Notes: generated by a model not told the origin, from the sequence alone. Counted from the first letter of the stretch, positions 1 to 6,794 are shown. The stretch: DNA of 7,917 bases from an uncultured Blautia sp. (GCA_934358405.1 CAKRKL010000089.1:1-7917), one strand, 5' to 3'. Program-made: numbers and translations.

Positions 1-446
1 TCCCAGAGACATTCGAAGTGGTTCTCCATCTCACGGCCGCCTCGCATTACGTATCCTCTCATCGGATCAAAAATACCATCACATGCGCCGCCTGCAATGT
101 CCATTGCTTCCAGGATGTGAATGTGGTCACCAGGCATCTGTGCATCTCTTACCAGGAAACAAGCTGCTGCCAGGGAAGCAAGTCCGCTTCCTACCAGATA
201 AGCATGCTTGTCGTCCACACCTTCCGGTTTCTCCGGGCGGGCAAATGCTTCATAGTTACCGTTTGTATAATAAATGCCTTTACTGTTTTTCTCGTTTTTG
301 CCACGCTCTGTATTGCGGTAATTTGGGTCTACGTGTGCTTCTGTGATCTGCTTCTCCTCACGGCTCTTATTTGCCAGAACTGCTGCTCCTGCACCTGCTG
401 CGGCAAGTGCTGCCATACCTAATACGGAATGTTTCTTCTTTGACAT
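1..446 (-). CDS. ohyA: Oleate hydratase (MCRA family), 5' part, runs off the left edge
   Basis: This is the N-terminal 148 codons of a fatty-acid double-bond hydratase, the FAD-binding family once called myosin-cross-reactive antigen. It converts oleate or linoleate to 10-hydroxy fatty acids, a detoxification and lipid-modification reaction at the membrane surface. Family hallmarks visible here are [20 protein letters not shown] (residues 57-76), the dinucleotide-binding segment [19 protein letters not shown] (83-101), and [14 protein letters not shown] (135-148). E139 aligns by eye with the catalytic glutamate E82 of Staphylococcus aureus OhyA, whose sequence I recall from memory. The ATG at 446 is preceded by AGGTGG (455-460) at 8 nt. 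Unusually, about 57 residues precede the point where the classic proteins begin. They comprise a lysine-rich start, an Ala/Gly-rich hydrophobic stretch (8-25) and a charged linker. The rest of the enzyme lies outside the window. The identification is secure; the role of the extension is not. Confidence 0.95.
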   Translation of the reverse strand, partial: MSKKKHSVLGMAALAAAGAGAAVLANKSREEKQITEAHVDPNYRNTERGKNEKNSKGIYYTNGNYEAFARPEKPEGVDDKHAYLVGSGLASLAAACFLVRDAQMPGDHIHILEAMDIAGGACDGIFDPMRGYVMRGGREMENHFECLW

Positions 447-515
447 AAAAATTACCACCTTTCATTCAGACTATTTATAATTTTCTATTTCTTAGTATTT
501 CCTGTTTCTGAGTGT

Positions 516-544
516 ATTCTACGTCGAAAAAACATTTTCCTCAA
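516..544 (-). promoter_or_regulatory. Putative sigma-A promoter of the oleate hydratase gene
   Basis: Reading the minus strand, TTGAGG (539-544) and TAGAAT (516-521) are separated by exactly 17 bp. This matches a housekeeping promoter and would give a 5' leader of roughly 60 nt before the ATG at 446. It lies just downstream of the hairpin that ends the ATPase relic, so the hydratase probably has its own transcript. I saw no clean operator palindrome overlapping it. Confidence 0.6.
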
Positions 545-597
545 TTTACAAAACAAGGCGGATGACAAAAAACTTATCATCCGCCTGATTTTGTAAA
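545..597 (-). terminator. Hairpin terminator behind the ATPase relic
   Basis: The arms AGGCGGATGA (556-565) and TCATCCGCCT (577-586) form a perfect 10-bp stem. It is extended, after a 2-by-2 internal loop, by a further 9 bp (545-553 with 589-597). The hairpin starts two bases after the relic's stop codon, and on the minus strand the inner stem is followed by a T-rich run. Its near-symmetry means it could also work in the other direction. A closely similar hairpin lies at 1627-1664. Confidence 0.75.
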
Positions 598-599
598 GT

Positions 600-1567
600 T
601 TATTTCCTGCAAAGGAGATTCATAATGTCCTCATACGTTACCAATGTTACATTTCCCAGTTTCGCCGCCTCCTCTTGACATCCCTGGGTAAAACCGCTCC
701 TAGAAAAAAGATATAAATGTACATTTTGATAATGAAAGATCTGACTCCTTGCAACCAGAGTTTCCAATACTCCCAGATCTACCTTTTCGTTTTTCCATTT
801 ACACTCACCAAATAAAGCTGTGTTTTTGTCTGCAATCCCCATAATATCAATTTCAGTCTGGCTTTTGGTTCTCGGATCCGTTCCCCACCAGCGTCCCAGA
901 TCTGAAAAATCTACAGGTGATTGCCCGCTTAATAGCAGTTTCCACAGATACTGTCTGCAGATATCCTCAAACACACTTCCCATATACCCCGATAGATGCG
1001 GTTCTATCCTCAGATATGCCAGATCCGCTGCACCTCTGGCTATGATAGAGTTATTCTCCGGCACAAACCTGTACCAAAAGCGGAAAAGGTTATCGTCAAT
1101 GCAATAAATAGATTTCCGTGAGGTTTTCTCCCCATAAGGAGTCTCCTTTTGTACAAGACCTAGCCCAATAAGATTTTTTAAATATGTGGAGCATACTGCA
1201 GTCGTCTCTCCCACCTTCGTAGAAATTTCAGCCAGACGCGAAGCACCTGTGGCAATGGCCGTAATAATTGCATTATAAAGTGCTGGCTCTCTGACCTCCT
1301 GCTTCAGCAGATTCTCTGGCTCTTCGAACAGGGAAGATGTAGGATTTAAAAAAGTATTTTTAATATTGTCCTCTACCGTAAGATTAACATTAAATGGGAG
1401 CTATCCTTGTATTTATCAATAAGCAGCTGCAATGTAGATGCCAGACTTTGAGATGCCCGCGCAACATAAGGATATTCATCAATTGCAAGTATCAGACGCT
1501 GGGTTTCTCCCAGTTTAAAAACATATTCCAGTGCAGCCTGAAAAGAAGCAAAAGATATTTTAGTCAA
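600..1567 (-). pseudogene. Decayed AAA ATPase with C-terminal DUF234 nuclease-like domain
   Basis: This is the remnant of a family of archaeal-type ATPases (ATPase_2 plus DUF234) found in gut Clostridia and archaea, whose cellular job is poorly known. The upstream piece (1373-1567) keeps the Walker B segment, RLILAIDEYPYVA, then stops after LMLIL. The downstream piece is open from 1379 to the stop at 600 in another frame. It contains TVEDNIKNTFLNP, a winged-helix region (about 1270-1120) and a PD-(D/E)XK-like core, TEIDIMGI followed by ALFGECKW (about 850-790). Missing are the N-terminus with Walker A (GRRRVGKT type) and the segment that normally follows Walker B (CGSS.. through the GG.P.YL region), judged from memory of the family. 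The upstream piece begins directly after an in-frame TAA, with only a TTG available. The GTG at 1214 sits inside the winged-helix sequence and is not a credible start. Two deletions best explain this. A stand-alone product from the C-terminal part is possible but unsupported. Confidence 0.85.
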
Positions 1568-1569
1568 TT

Positions 1570-1601
1570 ATAAATTACTAAATCATGATTTAGTAATTTA
1601 T
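1570..1601. repeat. Perfect 32-bp palindrome at the 5' edge of the ATPase relic
   Basis: The sequence is fully self-complementary with its centre between 1585 and 1586. The inner part is TTACTAAATC followed by ATGATTTAGTAA. The hexamer TTTAGT or its complement occurs four times in this short stretch: 1559-1564, 1577-1582 (as ACTAAA), 1589-1594 and 1604-1609. It may be a dimeric-repressor operator of the former ATPase gene, a cruciform-forming site, or one end of a deleted or mobile segment. The bases themselves are certain; the function is open. Confidence 0.85.
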
Positions 1602-1626
1602 GTTTTAGTAGTTTGCTGATATAAAA

Positions 1627-1664
1627 AACAAGGCAGCGACAAATACTTTATCGTCCGCCCTGTT
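1627..1664 (-). terminator. Terminator of the TetR-family gene
   Basis: The arms AACAAGGCAGCGA (1627-1639) and TCGTCCGCCCTGTT (1651-1664) pair with two G-T wobbles and one bulged base. On the minus strand the stem is followed by TTTTTTAT. It begins 14 bases after the regulator's stop codon and should end its transcript before the ATPase relic. It resembles the hairpin at 545-597 in both stem and loop sequence. Confidence 0.7.
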
Positions 1665-1678
1665 TCTGGCAATGTATA

Positions 1679-2239
1679 TTATTTATTTTTCTCCATATTC
1701 CGCAAAGAGTTCCCCACATTCCCGTGCATAGTTACGGTAATCAGTTCCGCCATTTCTTCCGGAGGTTCTTTCATTCCCCGTTTGATCCAGTCCAGCATAA
1801 CGCCTACAAAGCTGTATTTATAGAAATCGGCTATGAATTTCTTCTGCGCTTCTGTGACCATAAGGTTCTCGCTTTGTTCTTCCACCACGCCCTCAATCAG
1901 CTGATAGGTAAGAGTGTAAAGATAATTTTCCACCCGCTCTCTGCTGACGGAACGGTATACATTTAAAATAAATGGCTTATTCTCCAAAACTGCTTCAAAA
2001 ATCTGAAGAAGCCCCTCCTGCCAGGTGTCATAGGTTTTCTTGCCTTGCAAGGCCTGGGAAGCGTCCTCAATGCAGGCCCACTCTACCAAATCATAAATGT
2101 CCTTGAAATGATAATAAAACGCCATCCGGCTAATTCCGCAGTCTGCAGTCAGGTCACTGATTGTAATCTTGTCCAGCGGCTTCTGCAGCAGAAATTTCTT
2201 CAAAGATTCTTCCAGTGCATTCTTTGTAATATTGTTCAT
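1679..2239 (-). CDS. TetR/AcrR-family transcriptional regulator
   Basis: This 186-residue DNA-binding regulator has the usual TetR layout. The N-terminal helix-turn-helix spans about residues 26-46 (ITISDLTADCGISRMAFYYHF), with the signature FYYHF motif just after the recognition helix. An all-helical C-terminal ligand and dimerisation domain follows; it resembles the TetR_C_8/DhaS-like group ("FILNVYRSV", "YKYSFVGVMLDWIKRGMKE"). The ATG at 2239 follows CAGGAGGAG (AGGAGG at 2251-2256) at 11 nt. A promoter and an inverted repeat upstream suggest autoregulation. Its ligand cannot be read from the sequence. The nearby oleate hydratase on the same strand makes a fatty-acid-responsive role conceivable, but a terminator and the ATPase relic lie between them, so any control would act in trans. 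The family call is firm; the target is unknown. Confidence 0.92.
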   Translation of the reverse strand: MNNITKNALEESLKKFLLQKPLDKITISDLTADCGISRMAFYYHFKDIYDLVEWACIEDASQALQGKKTYDTWQEGLLQIFEAVLENKPFILNVYRSVSRERVENYLYTLTYQLIEGVVEEQSENLMVTEAQKKFIADFYKYSFVGVMLDWIKRGMKEPPEEMAELITVTMHGNVGNSLRNMEKNK

Positions 2240-2294
2240 TCAGATATGCTCCTCCTGATTATTCTGTAATATTCCATCTCAGTTACATATCCCT

Positions 2295-2322
2295 ATCTTA
2301 CCATAAATTAGCTGATTCTCAA
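2295..2322 (-). promoter_or_regulatory. Putative promoter of the TetR-family gene
   Basis: On the minus strand TTGAGA (2317-2322) and TAAGAT (2295-2300) are separated by 16 bp, about 55 bp before the start codon. The -10 element lies inside one arm of a CTATCTTA/TAAGATAG inverted repeat (2293-2300 and 2331-2338), which fits self-repression. Confidence 0.5.
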
Positions 2323-2326
2323 AAAA

Positions 2327-2346
2327 TTTCTAAGATAGTTTAGAAA
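2327..2346. promoter_or_regulatory. Candidate TetR-type operator in the divergent intergenic region
   Basis: TTTCTAAGATAGTTTAGAAA is an inverted repeat with two perfect 7-bp arms and a 6-bp centre, in the size range of TetR-family operators. It lies directly upstream of the regulator's -35 element and about 40 bp upstream of the -35 element of the plus-strand editing gene. Autoregulation is an inference from position and symmetry only, and AT-rich DNA yields such repeats by chance fairly often. Confidence 0.4.
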
Positions 2347-2388
2347 ACTTTCAGAAAATCATTTTTCACACATAAAGCAATCTCCTTC

Positions 2389-2417
2389 TTTACAGTAAAA
2401 CTGCATCATGCTACAAT
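2389..2417 (+). promoter_or_regulatory. Putative sigma-A promoter of the tRNA-editing gene
   Basis: TTTACA (2389-2394) and TACAAT (2412-2417) are separated by exactly 17 bp, close to the consensus for a housekeeping promoter. Transcription would start near 2424 and give a leader of about 85 nt, in which I see no recognisable riboswitch or strong hairpin. Confidence 0.65.
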
Positions 2418-2509
2418 AGCCCCAAATCCAACAAAAATCACTGCAAACAAAATTCAACTGTTCAGCACCCCCTATGCGCCGCAGCCATCATAAAAGGAGT
2501 ACAATCACT

Positions 2510-3061
2510 ATGGCATTAACACTTGAAACCGGACGTCCTTCCGATACCACCGGAAGACTTGAAAAAGAAATACGTGTATATGATTTTCTGGATTCTCTGA
2601 ATATCCCTTATCAAAGAATTGATCATGAGGCTCTTATGACCATCGAGGCCTGCAAGGATGTAGACAAACTCCTGGACGCCGTCATCTGCAAGAACCTGTT
2701 CCTCTGCAATCGCCAGGAGACAAGCTTCTATCTTCTCCTCCTTCCCGGAGATAAAAAGTTCAAAACCAAGGAAGTTTCCTCTCAGCTAGGCGTAGCCAGG
2801 CTTTCCTTTGGAAATGAAACCTACATGGAAAAATATCTGGACATCACACCAGGTTCTGTAAGCATCCTCGGTCTGATGAATGACAAGGAGCATCACGTAC
2901 AGCTGCTGATTGACGAGGATCTTCTGAAGGAGCCTTACATCGGCTGTCACCCCTGCATCAACACCTCCAGTCTGAAAATTGACATGAAAGACATGATGGA
3001 AAAGATTATCCCTGCGATGGAACATAAACCGATTTTTGTGAAACTTGGACAGGAAGAATAA
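2510..3061 (+). CDS. YbaK/ProXp-ala-like prolyl-tRNA editing protein
   Basis: This 183-residue free-standing editing domain of the YbaK/aminoacyl-tRNA-synthetase-associated family most resembles ProXp-ala (also called PrdX). That protein hydrolyses Ala-tRNA(Pro) made in error by prolyl-tRNA synthetase, acting in trans in the cytoplasm. Family marks are DAVICKNLFL (residues 57-65, with the conserved lysine K61), the GVARLSF segment (94-100), TPGSVSILGLMND (113-125) and GCHPCINTSSL (145-155, the HP..NT motif). The ATG at 2510 was chosen because AAGGAG (2494-2499) precedes it by 10 nt. The in-frame ATG at 2474 would add 12 basic residues (MRRSHHKRSTIT) unlike the family and has no clear ribosome binding site. 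The gene has its own promoter and a strong terminator, so it is probably monocistronic. The family is secure; the exact mischarged substrate (Ala- or Cys-tRNA(Pro)) is inferred from motif resemblance. Confidence 0.92.
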   Translation: MALTLETGRPSDTTGRLEKEIRVYDFLDSLNIPYQRIDHEALMTIEACKDVDKLLDAVICKNLFLCNRQETSFYLLLLPGDKKFKTKEVSSQLGVARLSFGNETYMEKYLDITPGSVSILGLMNDKEHHVQLLIDEDLLKEPYIGCHPCINTSSLKIDMKDMMEKIIPAMEHKPIFVKLGQEE

Positions 3062-3080
3062 TATTTTTCCCAATAAAAAA

Positions 3081-3128
3081 AACTGCTGCACATCCCGAGG
3101 ACTGAATTTCCATGGATGTTCAGCAGTT
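3081..3128. terminator. Bidirectional terminator between convergent genes
   Basis: AACTGCTG (3081-3088) plus ACATCC (3090-3095) pair with GGATGT (3114-3119) plus CAGCAGTT (3121-3128). This gives a 14-bp stem with one C-T mismatch and an 18-nt loop. A run of A precedes the stem on the plus strand and becomes eight T residues for minus-strand transcripts; CTTTTATTT follows it for plus-strand transcripts. It serves both the editing gene, ending at 3061, and the transporter operon, ending at 3168. Confidence 0.9.
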
Positions 3129-3167
3129 CTTTTATTTCCATGCAGCCTCACGCCGCACCTCTAATTC

Positions 3168-4187
3168 TTATTTACTCTTCCTCTCCTTCATCAAGGCAAA
3201 CACACTCTGAAGTACAATAAAGAAGCAAAGCAGAATCGCTGTTACAATGTTTGACCAGGAACTGATCAGCTTGCCATTGGTCTTAACCAGTGTAGAAATG
3301 GTACCGTTAATCAACACGCCAAACAGTGAACCAAGCACATTTCCCACACCACCGGTAAGAAGGGTACCGCCGATAACTGCGGAGGAAATGGCATCCATTT
3401 CCAGTCCGGTTGCCTGTGTGGTTGTACCAGCCATTGTGTTCAGGCAGTAGCAGATACCGCCGATAGAGGTAAGGAAGCTGGAAAGTATGTAAGCTTTCAT
3501 CTGAGTTTTCTTAACATCAAGTCCCATCAAAGTTGCTGACTGCTGGTTTCCGCCCACTGCGTAAATGCTGCGTCCGAAACGTGTATATTTCAGCATCAGA
3601 TAAATAGCAAGTACTACGATCAGCGCAACAACCACCGTTACACGAAGATAAGGATACTGCATAATTCCTTTCTTGTTCAAGTATCCTCCGAAAGGAAGGG
3701 AAATCTTGAAGCTGGAAAGTGTGGTAAAAATCTTGTCAGAAACAATACTAACCTGCTCTTTACAAATCACAGCAGTCATGCCTCGCGCAAAGAACATACC
3801 AGCCATGGTTACGATAAAAGGCTGAATTTCCAGATAGGAAATGCAAAAGCCCTGAACAATACCGAACACAATACCGATTACAAGAATCAGAAGCATCAGT
3901 ACCGGACTGGACCAGCCCCACTGCTCAATTCCAACTGCAAGGATCATACAGTCCATAGCAACCAGGGAACCTACGGAAATATCAATTCCACCAGTTAACA
4001 TAACACAAGTCATACCTGCTGTAATACAGATCAGACCAGCATTATTAATCAAAATATTCAGGAATGTCTGAAAACGGGTAAATCCTTTATCCGCATATAT
4101 AATACATCCTGCAGCATACATCACAAAGAACAATACAATGGTAATCAGCAGCAACAGGTTATTGCTGTTTATTTTTTTCTTTTTCAT
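3168..4187 (-). CDS. yjfF: Sugar ABC transporter permease, YjfF type
   Basis: This is the second inner-membrane permease of the sugar importer, 339 residues, branched-chain-permease-like (BPD_transp_2 family, as in RbsC). It has a lysine-rich cytoplasmic start (MKKKKINSN), then multiple hydrophobic segments. The conserved GGIDISVGSLVAM loop falls at about residues 66-78, and IGGTLLTGGVGNVLGSLFG near residue 275 should contact the ATPase. The match to E. coli YjfF is evident in GGIDxSVGS, LAGMFF-like and VIGGTLLxGGVG stretches. Its ATG at 4187 overlaps the preceding permease's stop as ATGA, with AAAGGAGG upstream (AGGAGG spaced 10 nt), so translation is coupled. It is the last gene of the operon and is followed by the terminator at 3081-3128. 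It probably pairs with the upstream permease as a heterodimeric channel. Confidence 0.93.
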   Translation of the reverse strand: MKKKKINSNNLLLLITIVLFFVMYAAGCIIYADKGFTRFQTFLNILINNAGLICITAGMTCVMLTGGIDISVGSLVAMDCMILAVGIEQWGWSSPVLMLLILVIGIVFGIVQGFCISYLEIQPFIVTMAGMFFARGMTAVICKEQVSIVSDKIFTTLSSFKISLPFGGYLNKKGIMQYPYLRVTVVVALIVVLAIYLMLKYTRFGRSIYAVGGNQQSATLMGLDVKKTQMKAYILSSFLTSIGGICYCLNTMAGTTTQATGLEMDAISSAVIGGTLLTGGVGNVLGSLFGVLINGTISTLVKTNGKLISSWSNIVTAILLCFFIVLQSVFALMKERKSK

Positions 4188-5245
4188 GCCCGAGCTGCCT
4201 CCTTTCCGGATTTCTTTGTCAGCTTCTTAAAGAATGCTTTGGCTGGCTCAGCCTGAATAACTACGATGATAATAACTACGATTGCCTTAAATACCGGCGC
4301 CTGTGCAGAGGAAACACCAAGTGCATACAGGGTTGTGGTGATCGCCTGGATGGTATAAGCTCCGATAATGGAACCTGCCAGGGAAAATTTACCGCCGCCA
4401 AGGCTGTTTCCGCCAAGTGCTACGGAAAGGATAGCATCCAGCTCCATGTTCAGACCGATGTTATTGGTATCAGCGGAATAAATTCTGGAGGTTGCAACCA
4501 TACCTGCAAGGCCTGCACAAAGACCGCAGATCGCATAGCACATCAGGATGATCTTTGAGGAATTAAAGCCTGCGATACGGGAAGCTTTTTTGTTAATACC
4601 AACACTCTGGATATAAGTTCCAAGTGCAGTGTACCGAAGTACAATAGATGCAATTGCCACACAGACAGCTGCAACAATGATCGGGGTAGGAATGATTCCG
4701 CAGTAACCACCAAGCTTCTGGAAAGACGGTACACGTACATAAACGATCTGGCTGTTGCAAAGAAGAAGTCCTACCGCACGGCCTGCCGACCATAAGATCA
4801 GAGTGGCAACCATAGGCTGGATATTCATATACGCAACCAGGAAACCGTTGAACATACCGCAGATCAGTGTTACCAGAAGACCTGCACCAATACCAACCAG
4901 AAGCGGATGTGCATACTGCTGAACATTTACGTTTCCATATCCTGCAAGGATCATACAGCAGACACCTGCGTAAAGACTCATAACAGAACCAACGGAAATA
5001 TCAGTACCGCCGGAAGCTGATACAACCAAAGTCATACCGATTGCCAGAATTGCAATTTCACTTCCACGGTTCAGGATGTCAATGAGACGTCCGTAAAGCA
5101 CACCGTTTTTAATGGAAATCATAAAGAATCCAAGGGGTGCACTGCCTGTTGCAATATCATATACTACGTTGATCAGCATAACCAGGATCATACTGAAAAC
5201 CGGAAGGAACAGGCGTTTCTGCGTTAATTTTTTTATGCTGCTCAT
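4184..5245 (-). CDS. ytfT: Sugar ABC transporter permease, YtfT type
   Basis: This first permease of the importer has 353 residues and the same fold family as RbsC. A basic start (MSSIKKLTQKR) leads into the first membrane helix (about 11-31). GGTDISVGSVMSLYAG follows a hydrophobic segment near residue 75, and VALGGNSLGGGKFSLAGSIIG lies in the C-terminal third. The tail is basic and cytoplasmic (FFKKLTKKSGKEAARA). It is slightly longer than its neighbour and closest in style to E. coli YtfT. I chose the ATG at 5245, which overlaps the ATPase stop as TGATG, 9 nt after a perfect AGGAGG (5255-5260). A GTG at 5248, 6 nt from the same AGGAGG, would add one residue and cannot be excluded. The overlap implies coupled synthesis with the ATPase. 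Confidence 0.93.
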   Translation of the reverse strand: MSSIKKLTQKRLFLPVFSMILVMLINVVYDIATGSAPLGFFMISIKNGVLYGRLIDILNRGSEIAILAIGMTLVVSASGGTDISVGSVMSLYAGVCCMILAGYGNVNVQQYAHPLLVGIGAGLLVTLICGMFNGFLVAYMNIQPMVATLILWSAGRAVGLLLCNSQIVYVRVPSFQKLGGYCGIIPTPIIVAAVCVAIASIVLRYTALGTYIQSVGINKKASRIAGFNSSKIILMCYAICGLCAGLAGMVATSRIYSADTNNIGLNMELDAILSVALGGNSLGGGKFSLAGSIIGAYTIQAITTTLYALGVSSAQAPVFKAIVVIIIVVIQAEPAKAFFKKLTKKSGKEAARA

Positions 5246-6762
5246 CACTTGTCACCTCCTGCAATTGCTTTCATTACGTTCATCTGGTTCATATCCTGCT
5301 CATCAATCTCTCCAACCTTCTGGCCGTCTCGAAGAACCGCCATACGGTTGCAGGTACGAAGCATTTCCTCAATCTCAGAAGAAATGAAGATCAGGCTCTT
5401 ACCTTCATCTGCCAGCTTCAGAACCAGCTTCTGGATCTCTGTTTTGGTACCGATATCAATACCTCGTGTAGGCTCATCCAGGATCAGGAAATCTGGATTT
5501 GTGGCAAGCCATCTTGCTAGGATAACCTTCTGCTGGTTTCCACCGGAAAGCTGCTTGATCAAGGTCTCACGGCTTGCACATTTAATCTGAAGAAGATTAA
5601 TATACTTGTCTGCGATTTCACATTGCTTTGCCATAGGAATCTTTTTTAAAATACCCTGTTTTGCCTGCACAGCAAGAATAATATTCTCTCTTACAGAAAG
5701 GTCTGCAATAATACCTTCTGCTTTACGGTCATCGGGGAGAAGTCCCATTCCAAGATGCATAGCATCAATTGGATTTTTGACTTTTACTTCCTGGCCTTTT
5801 ACCTTCAAAGTTCCGGTCTGTGCACGGTCAGCTCCGTAAATGGCACGAGCCAGTTCGCTTCGGCCGCTTCCAAGAAGTCCTGTCAGACCGATAACTTCTC
5901 CTTTGTGAATATCAAGATCAAACGGCTTGATGGTACCGACGTGGCTTAAGCCCCTTGCTTCAATTACCAAGGGTTCCTTTTTCTTATCTCCGGTAGTCTC
6001 CGGTTTGATGGATGCCAGATCGTCGAAATCTTTTCCCATCATAGCTGCTACCAGCTTTACTCTCGGCAGATCAGCAATGTCATATTCTCCTACCAGCTTA
6101 CCATTTCGAAGAACTGTGATTCCGTCACATACCGCATATACCTGCTCCAGGAAATGGGTAACGAATATGATTCCAACACCCTTTTCCTTCAGTCTGCGCA
6201 TCATGGTAAAAAGCTTTTCTACTTCACGGTCATCCAGTGAAGAAGTGGGCTCATCCAGGATCAGCACTTTACAATCCATATCTACAGCACGGGCAATTGC
6301 GATCATCTGCTGCAATGCCAGTGAATATTCTTCAAGATTACGTGTTACATCAACGTCAAGCTCCAGCTGTTTCATAAGGGCAGCTGCCTGACGGTTCATG
6401 GCCTTTCGGTTGACCGTGCCAAGCTTTGTCAGTGGCTCACGGCCTATGTACAGATTCTCTGCCACCGAAAGGTTGGGACAGAGGTTTACTTCCTGATATA
6501 CAGTAGAAATGCCCTTTTTCTGGGCGTCCATGGTATCTTTATTTACGATGGGATGATCAAATCCTTCCAGATAAATCTCTCCAGCCTCAAATTTATTTAC
6601 GCCGGTCAGGCACTTGATCAATGTGGATTTACCCGCGCCATTCTCTCCCATCAGCGCTCGGATTTCACCTTTTTTCAATGTCAGATCCACGCCTTCCAGT
6701 GCTTTTACACCTGGGAATGTCATGCAGATTCCCTGCATTTTCAATACTACTCCTGCCTCCAA
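5245..6762 (-). CDS. ytfR: Sugar ABC transporter ATPase, YtfR type (two nucleotide-binding domains)
   Basis: This 505-residue tandem ATPase powers sugar import at the inner face of the membrane. Domain 1 has Walker A GENGAGKST (39-47), a divergent signature YSLALQQ (146-152), Walker B VLILDEP (166-172) and the switch histidine H203. Domain 2 has a Walker A position without lysine, GLLGSGRSE (295-303), a canonical signature LSGGNQQ (405-411), Walker B FLILDEP (425-431) and serine in place of the switch histidine. This asymmetry is normal for the RbsA/MglA/YtfR group: one composite site is competent, the other degenerate. The start is TTG at 6762, 7 nt after GGGAGG (6770-6775). An in-frame TGA lies upstream with no ATG between, and the next ATG (6738) would remove the usual leader before the FPGVKAL motif. 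A 146-bp gap with two hairpins separates it from the binding-protein gene, and it overlaps the next gene by one base. Confidence 0.95.
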   Translation of the reverse strand: MEAGVVLKMQGICMTFPGVKALEGVDLTLKKGEIRALMGENGAGKSTLIKCLTGVNKFEAGEIYLEGFDHPIVNKDTMDAQKKGISTVYQEVNLCPNLSVAENLYIGREPLTKLGTVNRKAMNRQAAALMKQLELDVDVTRNLEEYSLALQQMIAIARAVDMDCKVLILDEPTSSLDDREVEKLFTMMRRLKEKGVGIIFVTHFLEQVYAVCDGITVLRNGKLVGEYDIADLPRVKLVAAMMGKDFDDLASIKPETTGDKKKEPLVIEARGLSHVGTIKPFDLDIHKGEVIGLTGLLGSGRSELARAIYGADRAQTGTLKVKGQEVKVKNPIDAMHLGMGLLPDDRKAEGIIADLSVRENIILAVQAKQGILKKIPMAKQCEIADKYINLLQIKCASRETLIKQLSGGNQQKVILARWLATNPDFLILDEPTRGIDIGTKTEIQKLVLKLADEGKSLIFISSEIEEMLRTCNRMAVLRDGQKVGEIDEQDMNQMNVMKAIAGGDK

Positions 6763-6794
6763 CGCGATTCCTCCCTTCCCGTTACGAGCAACAT
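6747..6794 (-). other. Possible 15-codon upstream ORF overlapping the ATPase start
   Basis: An ATG at 6794, 9 nt after GAGGAG (6804-6809), opens MLLVTGREESRWRQE and ends at TAG 6747-6749. That is 13 bases inside the ATPase gene in another frame. If translated it would bring terminating ribosomes next to the weak TTG start. Short ORFs with a ribosome binding site occur by chance, so this is only a possibility. Confidence 0.2.

Noticed and set aside
83..346. Plus-strand open frames across the hydratase start (18-422 and 83-346)
   Set aside because: They are cysteine-rich antisense translations of the oleate hydratase frame with no ribosome binding site or recognisable domain.
447..515. A regulator operator in the hydratase leader resembling the 2327-2346 repeat
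   Set aside because: CTAAGA and TAGAAAA occur in both regions, but spacing and symmetry differ and both are AT-rich; the resemblance is too weak to report as a shared operator.
600..1214. A stand-alone 204-residue gene starting at 1214
   Set aside because: The first codon is GTG in the middle of the winged-helix domain, without a ribosome binding site. The frame stays open and family-like back to 1379, so it is the 3' piece of a broken ATPase gene.
1373..1567. A separate 64-residue gene
   Set aside because: It opens with TTG directly after an in-frame TAA and contains only the Walker B part of the same ATPase family; it is the 5' piece of the relic.
1570..1601. CRISPR repeat or phage attachment site
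   Set aside because: The palindrome occurs once, no spacer periodicity or integrase gene is present, and no flanking direct repeat of attachment type was seen.
2474..2509. Upstream ATG of the tRNA-editing gene
   Set aside because: It would add a basic 12-residue leader unlike the family, and no clear ribosome binding site precedes it, whereas the ATG at 2510 has AAGGAG at 10 nt.
2786..3151. Minus-strand frames opposite the tRNA-editing gene
   Set aside because: They are antisense to a well-conserved gene, run through the terminator hairpin, and lack a start signal.
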